Positions 22,202-31,639 of a stretch of DNA of 38,288 bases are shown one piece after another. The translations under genes were made by a program, and so were the position numbers. The notes beneath the pieces were generated by a model. The model saw nothing but the letters and a program-made list of their open reading frames with translations, did no database searches and was not told where the DNA came from. Source of the stretch: an uncultured Mucilaginibacter sp. (GTDB taxonomy: Bacteria > Bacteroidota > Bacteroidia > Sphingobacteriales > Sphingobacteriaceae); contig CAJYJH010000044.1 in the NCBI GenBank assembly GCA_913775265.1, positions 1 through 38,288 on the forward strand, written 5' to 3'. Numbering within the stretch: position 1 is the stretch's first letter; each line of letters begins with the position of its first letter.

Positions 22202-23002
22202 GTCATTTCGAACGATAGTGAGAAATCTTGCTACTTGCGATGAGTGCAATACCCGACGCGTCTTTGCGAGGATACGTGCGCCATCTCTTCAGGACAGGTG
22301 GACGTTCGATAGGTGTCAGTGCGTTTTTAACTTATATCAGTAACATTTAACTCACATCGTCTGCTCTTGGCCGCAGAGGCCAGTTACTTTTGTCATAGCC
22401 ACAAAAGTAACCAGACTTAGCGCAGCGATCTCATGAACACCTATAAAAAAACAAACGCTCCGTGAATAACGGCCTAGCTGTTGCGATCACCTGTCTGCCC
22501 ACAAGTCCCTCGCTGGCCCAGGCGCAACAGCGGGCCTCTCCGCTATTTTGATCAGAATCAGAATTTACTGAATTTGAAAAGTAACAGAATAAAATAACGA
22601 TGATGTTGGTCAAAAATTTCCCCTTTTACGAGGCTGCGCTTTCCTGTCTCCCTCCCCAGCTTCGGCCGAAAGACGGGCAGCGCAAGCGGGCCTGTGCAGT
22701 GGAAAGAGGCATTTTAGATTTTGCAGAAGCGCAGGCCGGTAGCGAGAAGCAAGGGCAAAATATAAGCAGCCTGTGGTGCTGACCGCCTTTGCAGCATAAA
22801 GGCTTCGTGCGCAGAGAAGCAAGCGGGAGGTGACTTGAATTTATTCACCTATTGTTTGTTCTATAGGTGTTCATGAAATCGCTGCGCTTAGTTTTGCTTC
22901 TTTGTTTCAAGACAAAAGATGTAGCCTCCGCGGCAATAAGCGGATGAAAATGGAAAAGCTTACCAGCGAGTAACAAGATCTTTCGCTGTCGCTCAAGATG
23001 AC
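22202..23002 (+). repeat. Interspersed nested-inverted-repeat element, copy A
   Basis: Outer terminal inverted repeats of about 38 bp (starting GTCATTTCGAACGATAG at 22202; inverted copy ending AAGATGAC at 23002) enclose inner arms CTTAGCGCAGCGATCTCATG (from 22416) and its near-complement (22863-22891). The core holds GCTGTTGCG/CGCAACAGC and the block CAGCTTCGGCCGAAAGACGG...GGCATTTTAGATTTTGCAG, shared with copies B and C. Short ORFs on both strands recur in all copies but look like by-products of conserved DNA. No transposase is present, so it is either non-autonomous (MITE-like) or a structured RNA element. Its right edge lies 46 bp before the GH43 start and may affect that gene's promoter. 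Confidence 0.85.
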
Positions 23003-23048
23003 AACGAGGGTTACAAATAATGTTCAACTTCAACACAAAAAACTAACA

Positions 23049-24647
23049 ATGCGTAAAATAGCCTTTGCCGGTATAACCGCCGCCATACTCTGCATCACCA
23101 GCACCTTTGGCCAAACCCAACAGGCCGCACCGCTATGGGGCAACTGGACACAGTGGGGCGATCAACGCGATGGTACGTACCGTAACCCGATTGTTCCCGG
23201 CGATTACAGTGATATCGACTGCATCCGTGTGGGTAACGATTATTACACCGTGTCGTCTACATTTCAGTATTCGCCGGGCTTCATCATCCTGCACTCTAAA
23301 GACCTGGTGAACTGGCGCATACTGGGGCATGTGGTTAATGATGTTTCGGTGATATCGCCTGCCATGAATTGTACGCAGATGAACCGTAACGGCGTGGGTA
23401 TCTGGGCCGGGGCTATCCGCTACCATAACAAGCGCTTTTGGGTTTATTTCGGTGATCCGGACGAAGGCTACTTCATGAGTTCGGCCGCACGGCCCGAGGG
23501 CTCATGGACTACGGTAAAAAACATATTGCCCGAAAAAGGTTGGGACGACTGCTGCCCGTTTTGGGACGACGACGGGCAGGCCTATCTTATAGGTACTAAG
23601 TTTGCCGACCATTATAAAATTCACCTCTTTAAAATGTCGGCCGATGGTACGACAATAGACCGTGCGAGCGATAAGGTGATCTATCAGTCGAACGGCAGCG
23701 AGGCCAACAAAATGTACAAGATTAACGGCTACTACTACCATCTGTTTAGCGAAGTACGCAACAACGTGCGGGTACTGATGATGGAACGCGCCAAAAATAT
23801 ATGGGGCCCGTACGAAGGTCCGCAGCAACTGAGCGAGGGCCAGCAGCAATTTAACGAGCCTAACCAGGGCGGCCTGGTACAAACGCCTGGTGGACAATGG
23901 TATTTTTTAACCCATCACGGCTCGGGCGATTGGTCGGGCCGCATCATGAGCTTGCTGCCTGTTACCTGGACAAACGGCTGGCCCATCATCGGCAAACCTA
24001 ACGGCGCCGGTATTGGCGAAATGGTATGGCAGGCGCCTATGCCGGTAAAAGGCACCAAGCGGGTTGTTCCGCAAAGTTCGGACGAGTTTACGGGCAGCAA
24101 ACTTGGGCCGCAATGGGAATGGAATTATCAGCCCCGGGCCGATAAATGGTCGTTAACGCAGCGCAAGGGCTGGCTCAGGCTGCATGCCTTTAAGCCGCTT
24201 AAAAACAATTTGCTGCATGCCGGCAACACCATCACCCAGCGCAGCTACCGCACCACCAGTAACGAAGCTACGGTTAAAATTGACCTTAGCAAAATGGCAA
24301 ATGGACAGCGGGCAGGCCTATCGCATTTTGGCGTGCCAAACTATGCGGCCGCCGGTGTGGTGCAAACCAGCCAGGGTAAACAGCTGCAGTTTTTTAATAA
24401 AGATAAAATAACCGACGGACCTGTCATCCAGGCCAATACCATCTGGCTACGCAGCAACTGGGGGCTGGATGGTAAAAGCAAGTTTAGTTACAGCACCAAC
24501 GGTAAAGACTTTAAGCCCTTCGGCGAAACCTACCAGTTAAAATGGGGATCGTACCGGGGCGACAGGCTCGCTATTTACAACTTTAATTACGAACAAGAGG
24601 CCGGTTGTATCGACGTTGATTACTTGCGCTATGAATATGCTCAGTGA
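23049..24647 (+). CDS. GH43-family glycosidase (beta-xylosidase/arabinofuranosidase type)
   Basis: The protein is 532 residues from ATG 23049 with a signal peptide (MRKIAFAGITAAILCITSTFGQ). An upstream GTG/ATG extension from 22998 lies inside the repeat element and is rejected. The N-terminal five-bladed propeller has the catalytic pattern of GH43: the base in YRNPIVPGDYSDIDCIRVG, the modulating Asp in DDCCPFWDDDGQAYLIG and the acid Glu in GSEANKMYKINGYYY. The C-terminal ~200 residues form a concanavalin-like sandwich found in GH43 xylosidases (SSDEFTGSKLGPQWEWN...). It would release xylose or arabinose from plant polysaccharides or oligosaccharides. It is followed after 43 bp by the GH97 gene, probably as an operon. 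Confidence 0.9.
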   Translation: MRKIAFAGITAAILCITSTFGQTQQAAPLWGNWTQWGDQRDGTYRNPIVPGDYSDIDCIRVGNDYYTVSSTFQYSPGFIILHSKDLVNWRILGHVVNDVSVISPAMNCTQMNRNGVGIWAGAIRYHNKRFWVYFGDPDEGYFMSSAARPEGSWTTVKNILPEKGWDDCCPFWDDDGQAYLIGTKFADHYKIHLFKMSADGTTIDRASDKVIYQSNGSEANKMYKINGYYYHLFSEVRNNVRVLMMERAKNIWGPYEGPQQLSEGQQQFNEPNQGGLVQTPGGQWYFLTHHGSGDWSGRIMSLLPVTWTNGWPIIGKPNGAGIGEMVWQAPMPVKGTKRVVPQSSDEFTGSKLGPQWEWNYQPRADKWSLTQRKGWLRLHAFKPLKNNLLHAGNTITQRSYRTTSNEATVKIDLSKMANGQRAGLSHFGVPNYAAAGVVQTSQGKQLQFFNKDKITDGPVIQANTIWLRSNWGLDGKSKFSYSTNGKDFKPFGETYQLKWGSYRGDRLAIYNFNYEQEAGCIDVDYLRYEYAQ

Positions 24648-24690
24648 GATGTGTGCATTTATTTTATAAAATTTAACGTATACTGCAAAA

Positions 24691-26646
24691 GTGAAAATAT
24701 CATTCATACAAAAAACAACTATAGCTGCTGTTGCTCTGCTGAGCCTACAAGGCTATAACCAAGCCTATAGCCAGAAAAAAACAACGTTTACGCTTACCTC
24801 GCCCGATGGCAACATCAGACTGGTGCTGCATGATGATTACCGGCCGGGTAATGATTCTGCCGCGTCGGCAGCGTTTGATGTGTATTACAAAACCGGCGGT
24901 AAGTTTATCGGGGTGTTACAACACAACGAATTAGGACTTAACACCGCCGACCAGCAGTTTAAGAACATCGATCTTAAAAATGCCGGTGCTATAAAACGGC
25001 TAAGCGAGAGCTACCGCATGCTTACCGGCAAACGCAGCCAGTGTACTAACGAAGCTTCTGAGCAGGTGTTTACCTTTGCTAACGGCGCGGGCAAGCAGCT
25101 TAACATCATTTTTAGAGTGTATAATGATGGGGTAGCCTTTAGGTACCAGCTGCCCAAAGCGGGCGCCGAGCCGGTTAATGTTACAGACGAGTTTACGACG
25201 TACCACATCCCCGGGCAAACCGCCCGCTGGGTGCAGAAGTACGACCCCGGTTACGAAGATTTTTACCCTTACAGCACCAACGGCAATGGCAACAAATCGC
25301 AGCAGTGGTCGTACCCCGCTTTGTTTAAAATGAATGGTGCCGAGGTGTACTATTTATTGTCAGAAGCCGCCAACAATGCTCAAAACTGCGCCGCCCTGCT
25401 TAGTAATGCGTGCGATGTAAATACTTACAAAGTTACTTACCCTGGTCCGCGTAATAGCTTTAAGCAACAAGGAGTTATAACTACAACACCATGGTCATCA
25501 CAATGGCATACTATGATTTTAGGATCACTGGCTACGGTGGTACAATCAACCCTGATTACCGATGTAAGCGAGCCCAGCAAGATAGGCAACCCGGAATGGG
25601 TAAAACCCGGTTCGGCTGCGTGGGTATATTGGGCCTACAACCATGGTTCTAAAGACTATAAGCGTGTGTTAGAGTACGTTGACTTGGCCGTAAAGATGAA
25701 CTGGCCCTACGTACTGATTGACTGGGAATGGGACCAGATGGCCAACGGCGGTAACCTGGAAGATGCCGTAAAGTACGCAAAAAGCAAAGGTATTAAACCC
25801 CTGATGTGGTACAATTCGGGTACTACCGATTGGTCGCACGATACGCCGGTAGACCGTATGCGCACCCGCGAAAGGCGCCTGCAGGAGTTTGACTGGCTCA
25901 ACAAGATTGGCGTGTACGGTGTTAAAATAGACTTTTTTGCCGGCGACCAGCAAGATATGATGAAGCTGTACCTGGATATTTTAAAAGATGCCGCCGACCA
26001 TCGTTTGATGGTCGATTTTCATGGCGCTACCATTCCGCGGGGCTGGTCGCGCACATACCCAAACCTCATGACCATTGAAGCCGTGCGCGGTGCCGAATGG
26101 TACAACAATAACGGCGATTTTACCAACAAAGCGGCTGTACACAACGCCACGCTACCCTTTACCCGTAACGTGATAGGCCCGATGGATTATACCCCGGTAA
26201 CGTTTTCCAACAGTCAGCACCCGCATATCACCTCGTACGGGCACGAACTGGCCTTGTCGGTAGTGTTTGAGTCGGCCCTGCAAAACTTTGCCGACCGTCC
26301 GTCTGCCTTTTACGATTTGCCTGATGCGCCAAAAAAATTTCTGAAAACCGTACCCACCGCCTGGGACGAAACCCGCCTGCTGAGCGGTTACCCCGGCAAG
26401 CAAGTCGTAATAGCCCGCCGCAGCGGCAGCAAATGGTACATTGGCGGCCTGAACGGCATGGACGAAGCTCAGACGCTACAGTTCGACCTTAGCTTTATGA
26501 AGGGGAAACAAGTTAAGCTGAGCATCATTAAAGATGGCGGCAACGACAAATCGTTTTCCACTCAAAACACAACAGTAACCCCCGGCCAGCCTGTTAAGGT
26601 GTCCTGTTTGCCCAGAGGCGGATTTGTAGCGGTGGTAAGCCAATGA
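24691..26646 (+). CDS. GH97-family glycosidase, probable retaining alpha-galactosidase
   Basis: The protein has 651 residues; the start is GTG 24691 and the N-terminal signal peptide is MKISFIQKTTIAAVALLSLQGYNQAYSQ. N-terminal GH97_N sandwich: FTLTSPDGNIRLVLH to about residue 290. The catalytic barrel follows: WVYWAYNHGSKDY, VLIDWEWDQM, then YGVKIDFFAGD (409-419) with Asp414 in the place of the nucleophile of retaining GH97 enzymes such as alpha-galactosidases, while inverting SusB-type members use Glu elsewhere. VDFHGATIPRGWSRTYPNLMTIEAVRG is a family hallmark. The enzyme is periplasmic or surface-exposed. It follows GH43 by 43 bp, so both probably act on one plant-derived glycan carrying xylose or arabinose and galactose. 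Confidence 0.92.
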   Translation: MKISFIQKTTIAAVALLSLQGYNQAYSQKKTTFTLTSPDGNIRLVLHDDYRPGNDSAASAAFDVYYKTGGKFIGVLQHNELGLNTADQQFKNIDLKNAGAIKRLSESYRMLTGKRSQCTNEASEQVFTFANGAGKQLNIIFRVYNDGVAFRYQLPKAGAEPVNVTDEFTTYHIPGQTARWVQKYDPGYEDFYPYSTNGNGNKSQQWSYPALFKMNGAEVYYLLSEAANNAQNCAALLSNACDVNTYKVTYPGPRNSFKQQGVITTTPWSSQWHTMILGSLATVVQSTLITDVSEPSKIGNPEWVKPGSAAWVYWAYNHGSKDYKRVLEYVDLAVKMNWPYVLIDWEWDQMANGGNLEDAVKYAKSKGIKPLMWYNSGTTDWSHDTPVDRMRTRERRLQEFDWLNKIGVYGVKIDFFAGDQQDMMKLYLDILKDAADHRLMVDFHGATIPRGWSRTYPNLMTIEAVRGAEWYNNNGDFTNKAAVHNATLPFTRNVIGPMDYTPVTFSNSQHPHITSYGHELALSVVFESALQNFADRPSAFYDLPDAPKKFLKTVPTAWDETRLLSGYPGKQVVIARRSGSKWYIGGLNGMDEAQTLQFDLSFMKGKQVKLSIIKDGGNDKSFSTQNTTVTPGQPVKVSCLPRGGFVAVVSQ

Positions 26647-26724
26647 GCCCGAAAGTCCGTAAGTCCGTCGAGTACGTAAGTTTAAAAGTTCGTTTGAAGA
26701 ATATCAGTTTTCAAAGTGATAAGC

Positions 26725-26769
26725 CAGGAAATGATTTTAGTTTTCATGCTATAGTCATTTCCTGTTTTG
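26725..26769. terminator. Terminator after the GH43-GH97 operon
   Basis: CAGGAAATGA (26725-26734) pairs with TCATTTCCTG (26755-26764) around 20 nt, followed by TTTTG. It also lies downstream of the convergent kup gene, whose stop is at 26791. Confidence 0.65.
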
Positions 26770-26790
26770 TTGACTGACTTACTAACTAAA

Positions 26791-28764
26791 TCACTCGCCT
26801 ACCTCAACGCGCTTCAACCTGACACTGCTCAGCGGGTTTACAATCATCGGAATTTTTTCAACCCGGGTTTCGCTGGTGTCGAGGCCGAAGGCTTTGGCAT
26901 CGCCTTGGGCCATGTGTTTGATGGCGAAATAGCTGTTGAGTATAAAACCTTCGCTCAAGCTAAAGTTGTTGTTGTACGACAGGAACTTTTCAAAGATCAC
27001 GAACTGAAAGTCGGCCGGCAGGTTGTATTCGCGCAATGATTCATAACGGCTGGTAATGTCCAGTTCGCCGCGGGCAATCATTTCTTCAACCGCCTTGCGG
27101 AACAGCACATTTACCCTCGGCTGTATCCTGAAACCGATCCTGAACTCCAACCTGATCACTTTATCTTCTTGCAGTTCTTCAACTACATATTCCATGGTGT
27201 AAGGCTCGTCGGTACGCTCGATATGTACAAACCAGTAAACGTCGGCCCGTTTGGGCTTGCGACTCAGGATGGAGTGCATAATTTTTTGTTCGATCTGCTT
27301 GCTGCTGTTGGCTTTAGTAAGATAGATGAGGTGAGTCGCAAACTTAGGGATGCCCTGATCGGCGCTCATGGCCTGCAACATAGGGATGTATTCCTTCAGA
27401 TCCACAAAGTTGAGGAACCGGTTGTTGATTTTACGCGCCCTGTACCAGATGTACATCGTAAAAATCAGCCCCACCTCAAATACCAGGAAGAACAAACGTT
27501 TAACAATTTTAACCGCGTTGGCTACAAAAAACGAAAACTCAATACTTAAAAACACGCATAAAATGATAGCCACCAACCAAACCGGCCAGTGCTTAACGTA
27601 GCGCATAAAGTAATACATCAGCACGGTAGTCATGAGCATGGCCACCGTAATAGAAAAGCCGTACGCCGCTGTCATGTGTTCGGATTTTTTAAAATACAGC
27701 GTAACGGCAATGCAGCCGAAACACAAAATCCAGTTGATGCTCGGGATGTAAATTTGTCCGCGGATGTTACTCGGATATTTTACCGTAACGCGGGGCCAAA
27801 AATTCATGCTCATGGCCTCGCTGATGAGCGTAAACGATCCGCTGATGAGCGCCTGGCTGGCAATAATGGTGGCCATGGTAGCAATACCAATGGCAGGCAG
27901 CAAAAAGGCGTGCGGCACAATCTCAAAAAACGGGTTAACCCCATCAATCGCCTGGTACTTGCTTTGGGTAAGTACCCATGCGCCCTGCCCCAAATAGTTG
28001 AGCACCAAACAGGTTTTTACGAAAATCCAGCTCGCCTGTATGTTTTTACGACCGCAATGGCCCAGGTCGGAATATAAAGCTTCGGCACCGGTGGTACACA
28101 AAAACACGGCGCCCAACAGCCAAAAGCCGTGCGGGTGCTGGGTAAGTAAGTCCCAGGCGTAAATGGGGTTTAAAGCTTTAAATATTTGGGGATATTGTGC
28201 CACCTGTATAGTGCCTACCAGGCCAAGCATCACAAACCAAACCAGCATTACCGGCCCAAAGGCTTTGCCTACCACGTTGGTGCCAAATTGCTGAAAGATG
28301 AACAGCAGTAAAATAATACTGATCACAATACCCAGAATTAAATCGTTACCGGGCACAAAATACTGGCTGAGCGAGGGTACCAGGTTTAACCCCTCTATGG
28401 CCGACGTTACCGAAATGGGCGGCGTAATAATACCGTCGGCCAATAGTGTACCGGCACCGATGATGGCCGGAATCATTAACTTTTTACCGTAACGCCGCAC
28501 TAGGGCGTAGAGCGAAAAAATGCCGCCCTCGCCGCGATTGTCGGCCTGTAGGGTAATGATGATGTATTTGAAGGTAGTTTGCAGGGTGAGCGTCCAAAAC
28601 ACGCAGGAGATAGCGCCCAACACCAGAAACTGGTCGGCGCGGCCGCCTTCTTTTAATAAAGTCTGGAAGGTGTAAAGAGGAGAAGTACCGATGTCGCCAA
28701 AGATGATACCTAAAGTAATGAGTACACCGGCACCCGAAAGTTTTCTGAGATGAGGACTGTTCAT
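26791..28764 (-). CDS. kup: Kup/HAK/KT-family potassium uptake protein
   Basis: This K+ (proton-coupled) importer has 657 residues and about 12 transmembrane helices in the first 450, then a cytosolic tail. Family hallmarks: GIIFGDIGTSPLYTFQTLLKE at about residue 18-38, DNRGEGGIFSLYAL, GTLLADGIITPPISVTSAIEGL, and TGAEALYSDLGHCG with the conserved Gly-Ala-Glu-Ala. The C-terminal region (residues 450-657) contains YLTKANSSKQIEQKI and the usual beta-rich K_trans_C. It is a single gene; ATG 28764 is the only sensible start. No regulator adjacent. Confidence 0.96.
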   Translation of the reverse strand: MNSPHLRKLSGAGVLITLGIIFGDIGTSPLYTFQTLLKEGGRADQFLVLGAISCVFWTLTLQTTFKYIIITLQADNRGEGGIFSLYALVRRYGKKLMIPAIIGAGTLLADGIITPPISVTSAIEGLNLVPSLSQYFVPGNDLILGIVISIILLLFIFQQFGTNVVGKAFGPVMLVWFVMLGLVGTIQVAQYPQIFKALNPIYAWDLLTQHPHGFWLLGAVFLCTTGAEALYSDLGHCGRKNIQASWIFVKTCLVLNYLGQGAWVLTQSKYQAIDGVNPFFEIVPHAFLLPAIGIATMATIIASQALISGSFTLISEAMSMNFWPRVTVKYPSNIRGQIYIPSINWILCFGCIAVTLYFKKSEHMTAAYGFSITVAMLMTTVLMYYFMRYVKHWPVWLVAIILCVFLSIEFSFFVANAVKIVKRLFFLVFEVGLIFTMYIWYRARKINNRFLNFVDLKEYIPMLQAMSADQGIPKFATHLIYLTKANSSKQIEQKIMHSILSRKPKRADVYWFVHIERTDEPYTMEYVVEELQEDKVIRLEFRIGFRIQPRVNVLFRKAVEEMIARGELDITSRYESLREYNLPADFQFVIFEKFLSYNNNFSLSEGFILNSYFAIKHMAQGDAKAFGLDTSETRVEKIPMIVNPLSSVRLKRVEVGE

Positions 28765-28886
28765 GAATTTAAACTATACAATAGATCAATAGTTGCCATG
28801 CCGCGAACAAGGGGTATGCCATTTTGAAAAAAAAGCCTTTCATTATGGTGTGGTGGCGGTTTTAGGTTTTTACCGTTTGAGCGTAC

Positions 28887-28926
28887 CCTTCCATTTTGGT
28901 AGGGTTGTTTTCCATTTTGGAGGGGT
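28887..28926. repeat. Short direct repeat TCCATTTTGG
   Basis: Two copies of TTCCATTTTGGNAGGG occur close together (about 28890 and 28911), upstream of kup (on its 5' side). They might be operator half-sites or plain tandem duplication. Confidence 0.35.
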
Positions 28927-29029
28927 GAGTTGAGGCAAGGAGCGAATGAGTGAGTTTTAGGTAATGCCTTAAGTACTCCTGCTGTCATTTTGATGATTAT
29001 CAGTATCCCTTATGTTAAGTGGGTCGGTA

Positions 29030-29741
29030 TGTTTTTAACTTAAGGCAGTAATTCTAAACTCACTTCAGTCCGCTCACTTGCCGCGGAGGCTGGTACTTTG
29101 GCATAGCCCCAAAGTACCCAAAACGCCTAGCTGTTGCGATCACCTCTCTACCGCACAAGCCCCAAGCTGGCCCGGGCGCAACAGCGGGCCTTTGTGCTTC
29201 TTTGATCAGAGTTTGCTGAATTTGAAAATCAACAGAATTAATAGTTTCAGCGGTTTGGAAATTCCTCCCGTCCGAGGAGGATTTAGGTGGGGCAACTCCC
29301 ATCCAGGGGGGCAGGTGGGCTTGTGCTTTCTGTCACCCTCGCCAGCTTCGGCCGAAAGGCGGGCAGCACATGGTGGCCTGTGTGCGAATGCAGAAGTATT
29401 TTAGATTTTGCAGAAGAGTGGCCCAAGAGCGCGAAGCATGGTCAAAATGTAAACAGCCTGTGGTGCTGCCCGCCTTTGCAGCGCAATGGCCCGTGCGCAA
29501 AAGAAGCCTTCGAGGGTGACTTGAATTATTCACCCGTTAATTGTTTTTAAAGGTGTTCATGAGATCGCTGCGCTAAGTTTTCGCTTCTTTTGTTTCAAGA
29601 CAAAAGAAGTAGCTATCCGCGGCAACGAGCGGACAAAGTAAGTGAATTACCACAAGCCGAAGTTAAAAACGCACAAACCAACTTGAAAGCGTACATGTAT
29701 GGTGTTCACCTGTCCTAAAGGTATGGCGCCCATACCTCGCA
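29030..29741 (+). repeat. Interspersed nested-inverted-repeat element, copy B
   Basis: This is the same family as copies A and C, in the same orientation. It keeps the left segment TCCGCTCACTTGCCGCGGAGG, the GCTGTTGCG/CGCAACAGC hairpin and the core CAGCTTCGGCCGAAAGGCGG. A perfect 12-bp pair GGCGGGCAGCAC/GTGCTGCCCGCC is at 29358-29369 with 29463-29474. It lacks the left inner arm (CTTAGCGCAGCG...) but has the right one (GGTGTTCATGAGATCGCTGC, 29551 on). The right end matches, inverted, the left part of copies A and C (CACCTGTCCTAAAGGTATGG...). The outer GTCATTTCG repeats are missing. Confidence 0.82.
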
Positions 29742-29760
29742 AATATAAGATTGTTTCTTA

Positions 29761-29838
29761 CTCATTCTCCACTCACTCATCGCTGTCATCTGCACATCTG
29801 CACACCTGCACATTCACCACTCACTCACTCACTCATTG
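29761..29838. repeat. TCAC/CTGCACA simple-repeat tract
   Basis: CTCACTCA-type units (29765-29780 and 29817-29838) surround a CTGCACATCTGCACACCTGC tandem. It is immediately downstream of rlmF and next to element copy B. Such tracts occur in several intergenic gaps here. Confidence 0.6.
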
Positions 29839-29840
29839 CT

Positions 29841-30746
29841 TCACCACCTCCAAACCAAAATCCTGCTCACTTTTTGCCCTTGCGACATGGGGATGGTTTT
29901 TACTTCGGCGGCGCCCAAGTAGTCGAGCGATTTGTAGCAGCCGGGCAGGGTGGTTTTTTGCGATATCAACGACGAAAACCATTTGCACTGACCGGCAAAC
30001 TGCTTGCTTTCGCTCATCATCTTGTTTAAAAAGCGGGGTTCGCCGCCTTCGCACCAAAGTTCGTTGTTGCGGCCGCCAAAGTTGAGGCCCGCGCCTGCGT
30101 CCTGACCCAGCTTTTCCCACTTGCGCTGCGATTTTTCTTTTACCTCGCGCGACGATGAATGGAATGGCGGGTTACACATCGTAATGTCGAACTTTTCGCC
30201 GGGTTTAATTATGCCCTGAAAAATATGATTGTAAGAAGTTTGCTTGCGGATGTCGATCGCCTTGGCAAGGCCGTTTTCTTCGACTGTTTTTTTGGCCCAG
30301 GCAGCGGCAATGTAGTCGGCCTCGCTGCCTGCAAAGTTCCAACCGTAGGCCTGGTGGCCCAGCAACGGGTAAATACAGTTGGCGCCCACGCCTACATCCA
30401 GCACCTTTACGCTTGCACCGGTTGGGATAGTGCCGTTATTGCCTTCGGCCAGTACATCAGCCAGGTAATGCAGGTAATCGGCACGGCCGGGTATAGGCGG
30501 GCATAAAAAACCTTCAGGGATGTCCCAGGTGTTAATTTTATAATAATGCTTTAGCAGGGCCTGGTTTAATACCTTCACGGCTTCCGGGTCGGTAAAGTTG
30601 ATGGTAGGCTCGTTTTGCTCATTGCGCGTTAAATATTTACGCAGGGCAGGCAGGGCTCTGGTAAGCTCGCTAAACGGGTAACGCCCGCGGTGCAAATTAC
30701 GTGGGTGCAGGTTGTTTTTATCGGCCGGAGTGGGAGTGTTAGTCAT
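29841..30746 (-). CDS. rlmF: 23S rRNA (adenine(1618)-N6)-methyltransferase
   Basis: RlmF methylates A1618 (E. coli numbering) of 23S rRNA with S-adenosylmethionine. The protein is 301 residues; ATG 30746 (MTNTPTPADKNNLHPRN) is chosen over TTG 30752. Features: N-terminal LHPRNLHRGRYPFSELTRALP, SAM-binding motif VLDVGVGANCIYPLLG (about 116-131), and the N6-adenine catalytic motif NPPF (TMCNPPFHSSSREV). The family-specific AGLNFGGRNNELWCEGGE and KTIPMSQGQKVSRILVWRW follow. It is a stand-alone gene in the flank of a repeat element. Confidence 0.96.
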   Translation of the reverse strand: MTNTPTPADKNNLHPRNLHRGRYPFSELTRALPALRKYLTRNEQNEPTINFTDPEAVKVLNQALLKHYYKINTWDIPEGFLCPPIPGRADYLHYLADVLAEGNNGTIPTGASVKVLDVGVGANCIYPLLGHQAYGWNFAGSEADYIAAAWAKKTVEENGLAKAIDIRKQTSYNHIFQGIIKPGEKFDITMCNPPFHSSSREVKEKSQRKWEKLGQDAGAGLNFGGRNNELWCEGGEPRFLNKMMSESKQFAGQCKWFSSLISQKTTLPGCYKSLDYLGAAEVKTIPMSQGQKVSRILVWRW

Positions 30747-30977
30747 GTACAAGTTTACTGCTATGCGGCAAAGGTACGGTTTTAAGATGTGGTAATGGAG
30801 TGATTAAGTTTAGGACTGTGTTGCCCAATGTAACTGAAAGGGTGCTTTGGTGAGTTGGATTAAGTATTTACGTCGTTTTAATTATTATAAGCAGTTTGAG
30901 GTACCCGACAGATTGCTCGCGTAATGATTAACAACTATTTGTCCGTTTGGCGACTAAACTCAATCGGCCGTCATCTC

Positions 30978-31502
30978 TTAATGCAAACTAACTACCCTGG
31001 TAATCTGCCAGCGATTATCCTGATTTCTCCAGATAATCATAAACTTAGCCGGTTCGCTTTCAATGTTTTCAACCAGGTTGCGAAAACTATGATAGCCAAA
31101 TTCAATGGCACCGTAGCCGGGTATTTCGTAAACTTCGATGCTTCCGGGTGTAAGTATGCGTTGTACTTTGCCGAATATGTTTTTTTGAATTGACTGCAAT
31201 AATTCTTGTTTAGAGGTGGTGAGCCCGCCGCGGTCATGGTAAAATTCAATGTTATCGGCCGTGAGCGAGTCCATCAGTGCTGCCTTGCTATGATTATAAG
31301 TATCAAAATAAAGGCTGTCCATCCGCACGATGGTTTTATACAAAGGCTGCGTTGCGGGATGGTATGGAGACGGGATAAAACGTTGATTGACTGTGGCAAC
31401 TGCAACAGTTGAAGAATGAGTTGAACGGGTAGTTTTGCGTTTTTGAGCCAAAACCGGAACGGTTAGAACCAAACAGGCACTGATTGCAATTAAAGTTTTC
31501 AT
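30978..31502 (-). CDS. Secreted NTF2-like (SnoaL/DUF4440) protein
   Basis: The protein has 174 residues and a signal peptide (MKTLIAISACLVLTVPVLAQ) followed by a Ser/Thr-rich linker. The NTF2-like cone fold is suggested by LYKTIVRMDSLYFDTYNHSKAALMDSLTADNIEFYHDRGGL and the C-terminal PAKFMIIWRNQDNRWQITRVVSLH, both characteristic of DUF4440-type proteins. Members bind small ligands or act as minor enzymes; no function can be assigned. Probably periplasmic. It is divergent from the gene at 31640. Confidence 0.88.
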   Translation of the reverse strand: MKTLIAISACLVLTVPVLAQKRKTTRSTHSSTVAVATVNQRFIPSPYHPATQPLYKTIVRMDSLYFDTYNHSKAALMDSLTADNIEFYHDRGGLTTSKQELLQSIQKNIFGKVQRILTPGSIEVYEIPGYGAIEFGYHSFRNLVENIESEPAKFMIIWRNQDNRWQITRVVSLH

Positions 31503-31639
31503 GAACGTTAGTCGGCTACATCGTAATAATTGTTACAACATGTAGCCTGAATTTTACAAAAGCAAGCCCTATTGGCTGCAAACGCATTTTTTGAGCGGTT
31601 GTTGTAACAAAATATTTAGCCGTAACTCTAATAAGCCAT

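Noticed and set aside
22600..22822. Short ORFs on both strands in element copy A (and equivalents in B and C)
   Set aside because: Overlapping frames open on both strands in a hairpin-rich repeat, with no start signals; most likely non-coding.
22998..23048. Extended N-terminus of the GH43 protein
   Set aside because: The extra residues come from the repeat element; the signal peptide begins at ATG 23049.
28761..28988. Minus-strand ORF of 75 codons upstream of kup
   Set aside because: Low-complexity translation without a family, signal or start context; covers the direct repeats upstream of kup.
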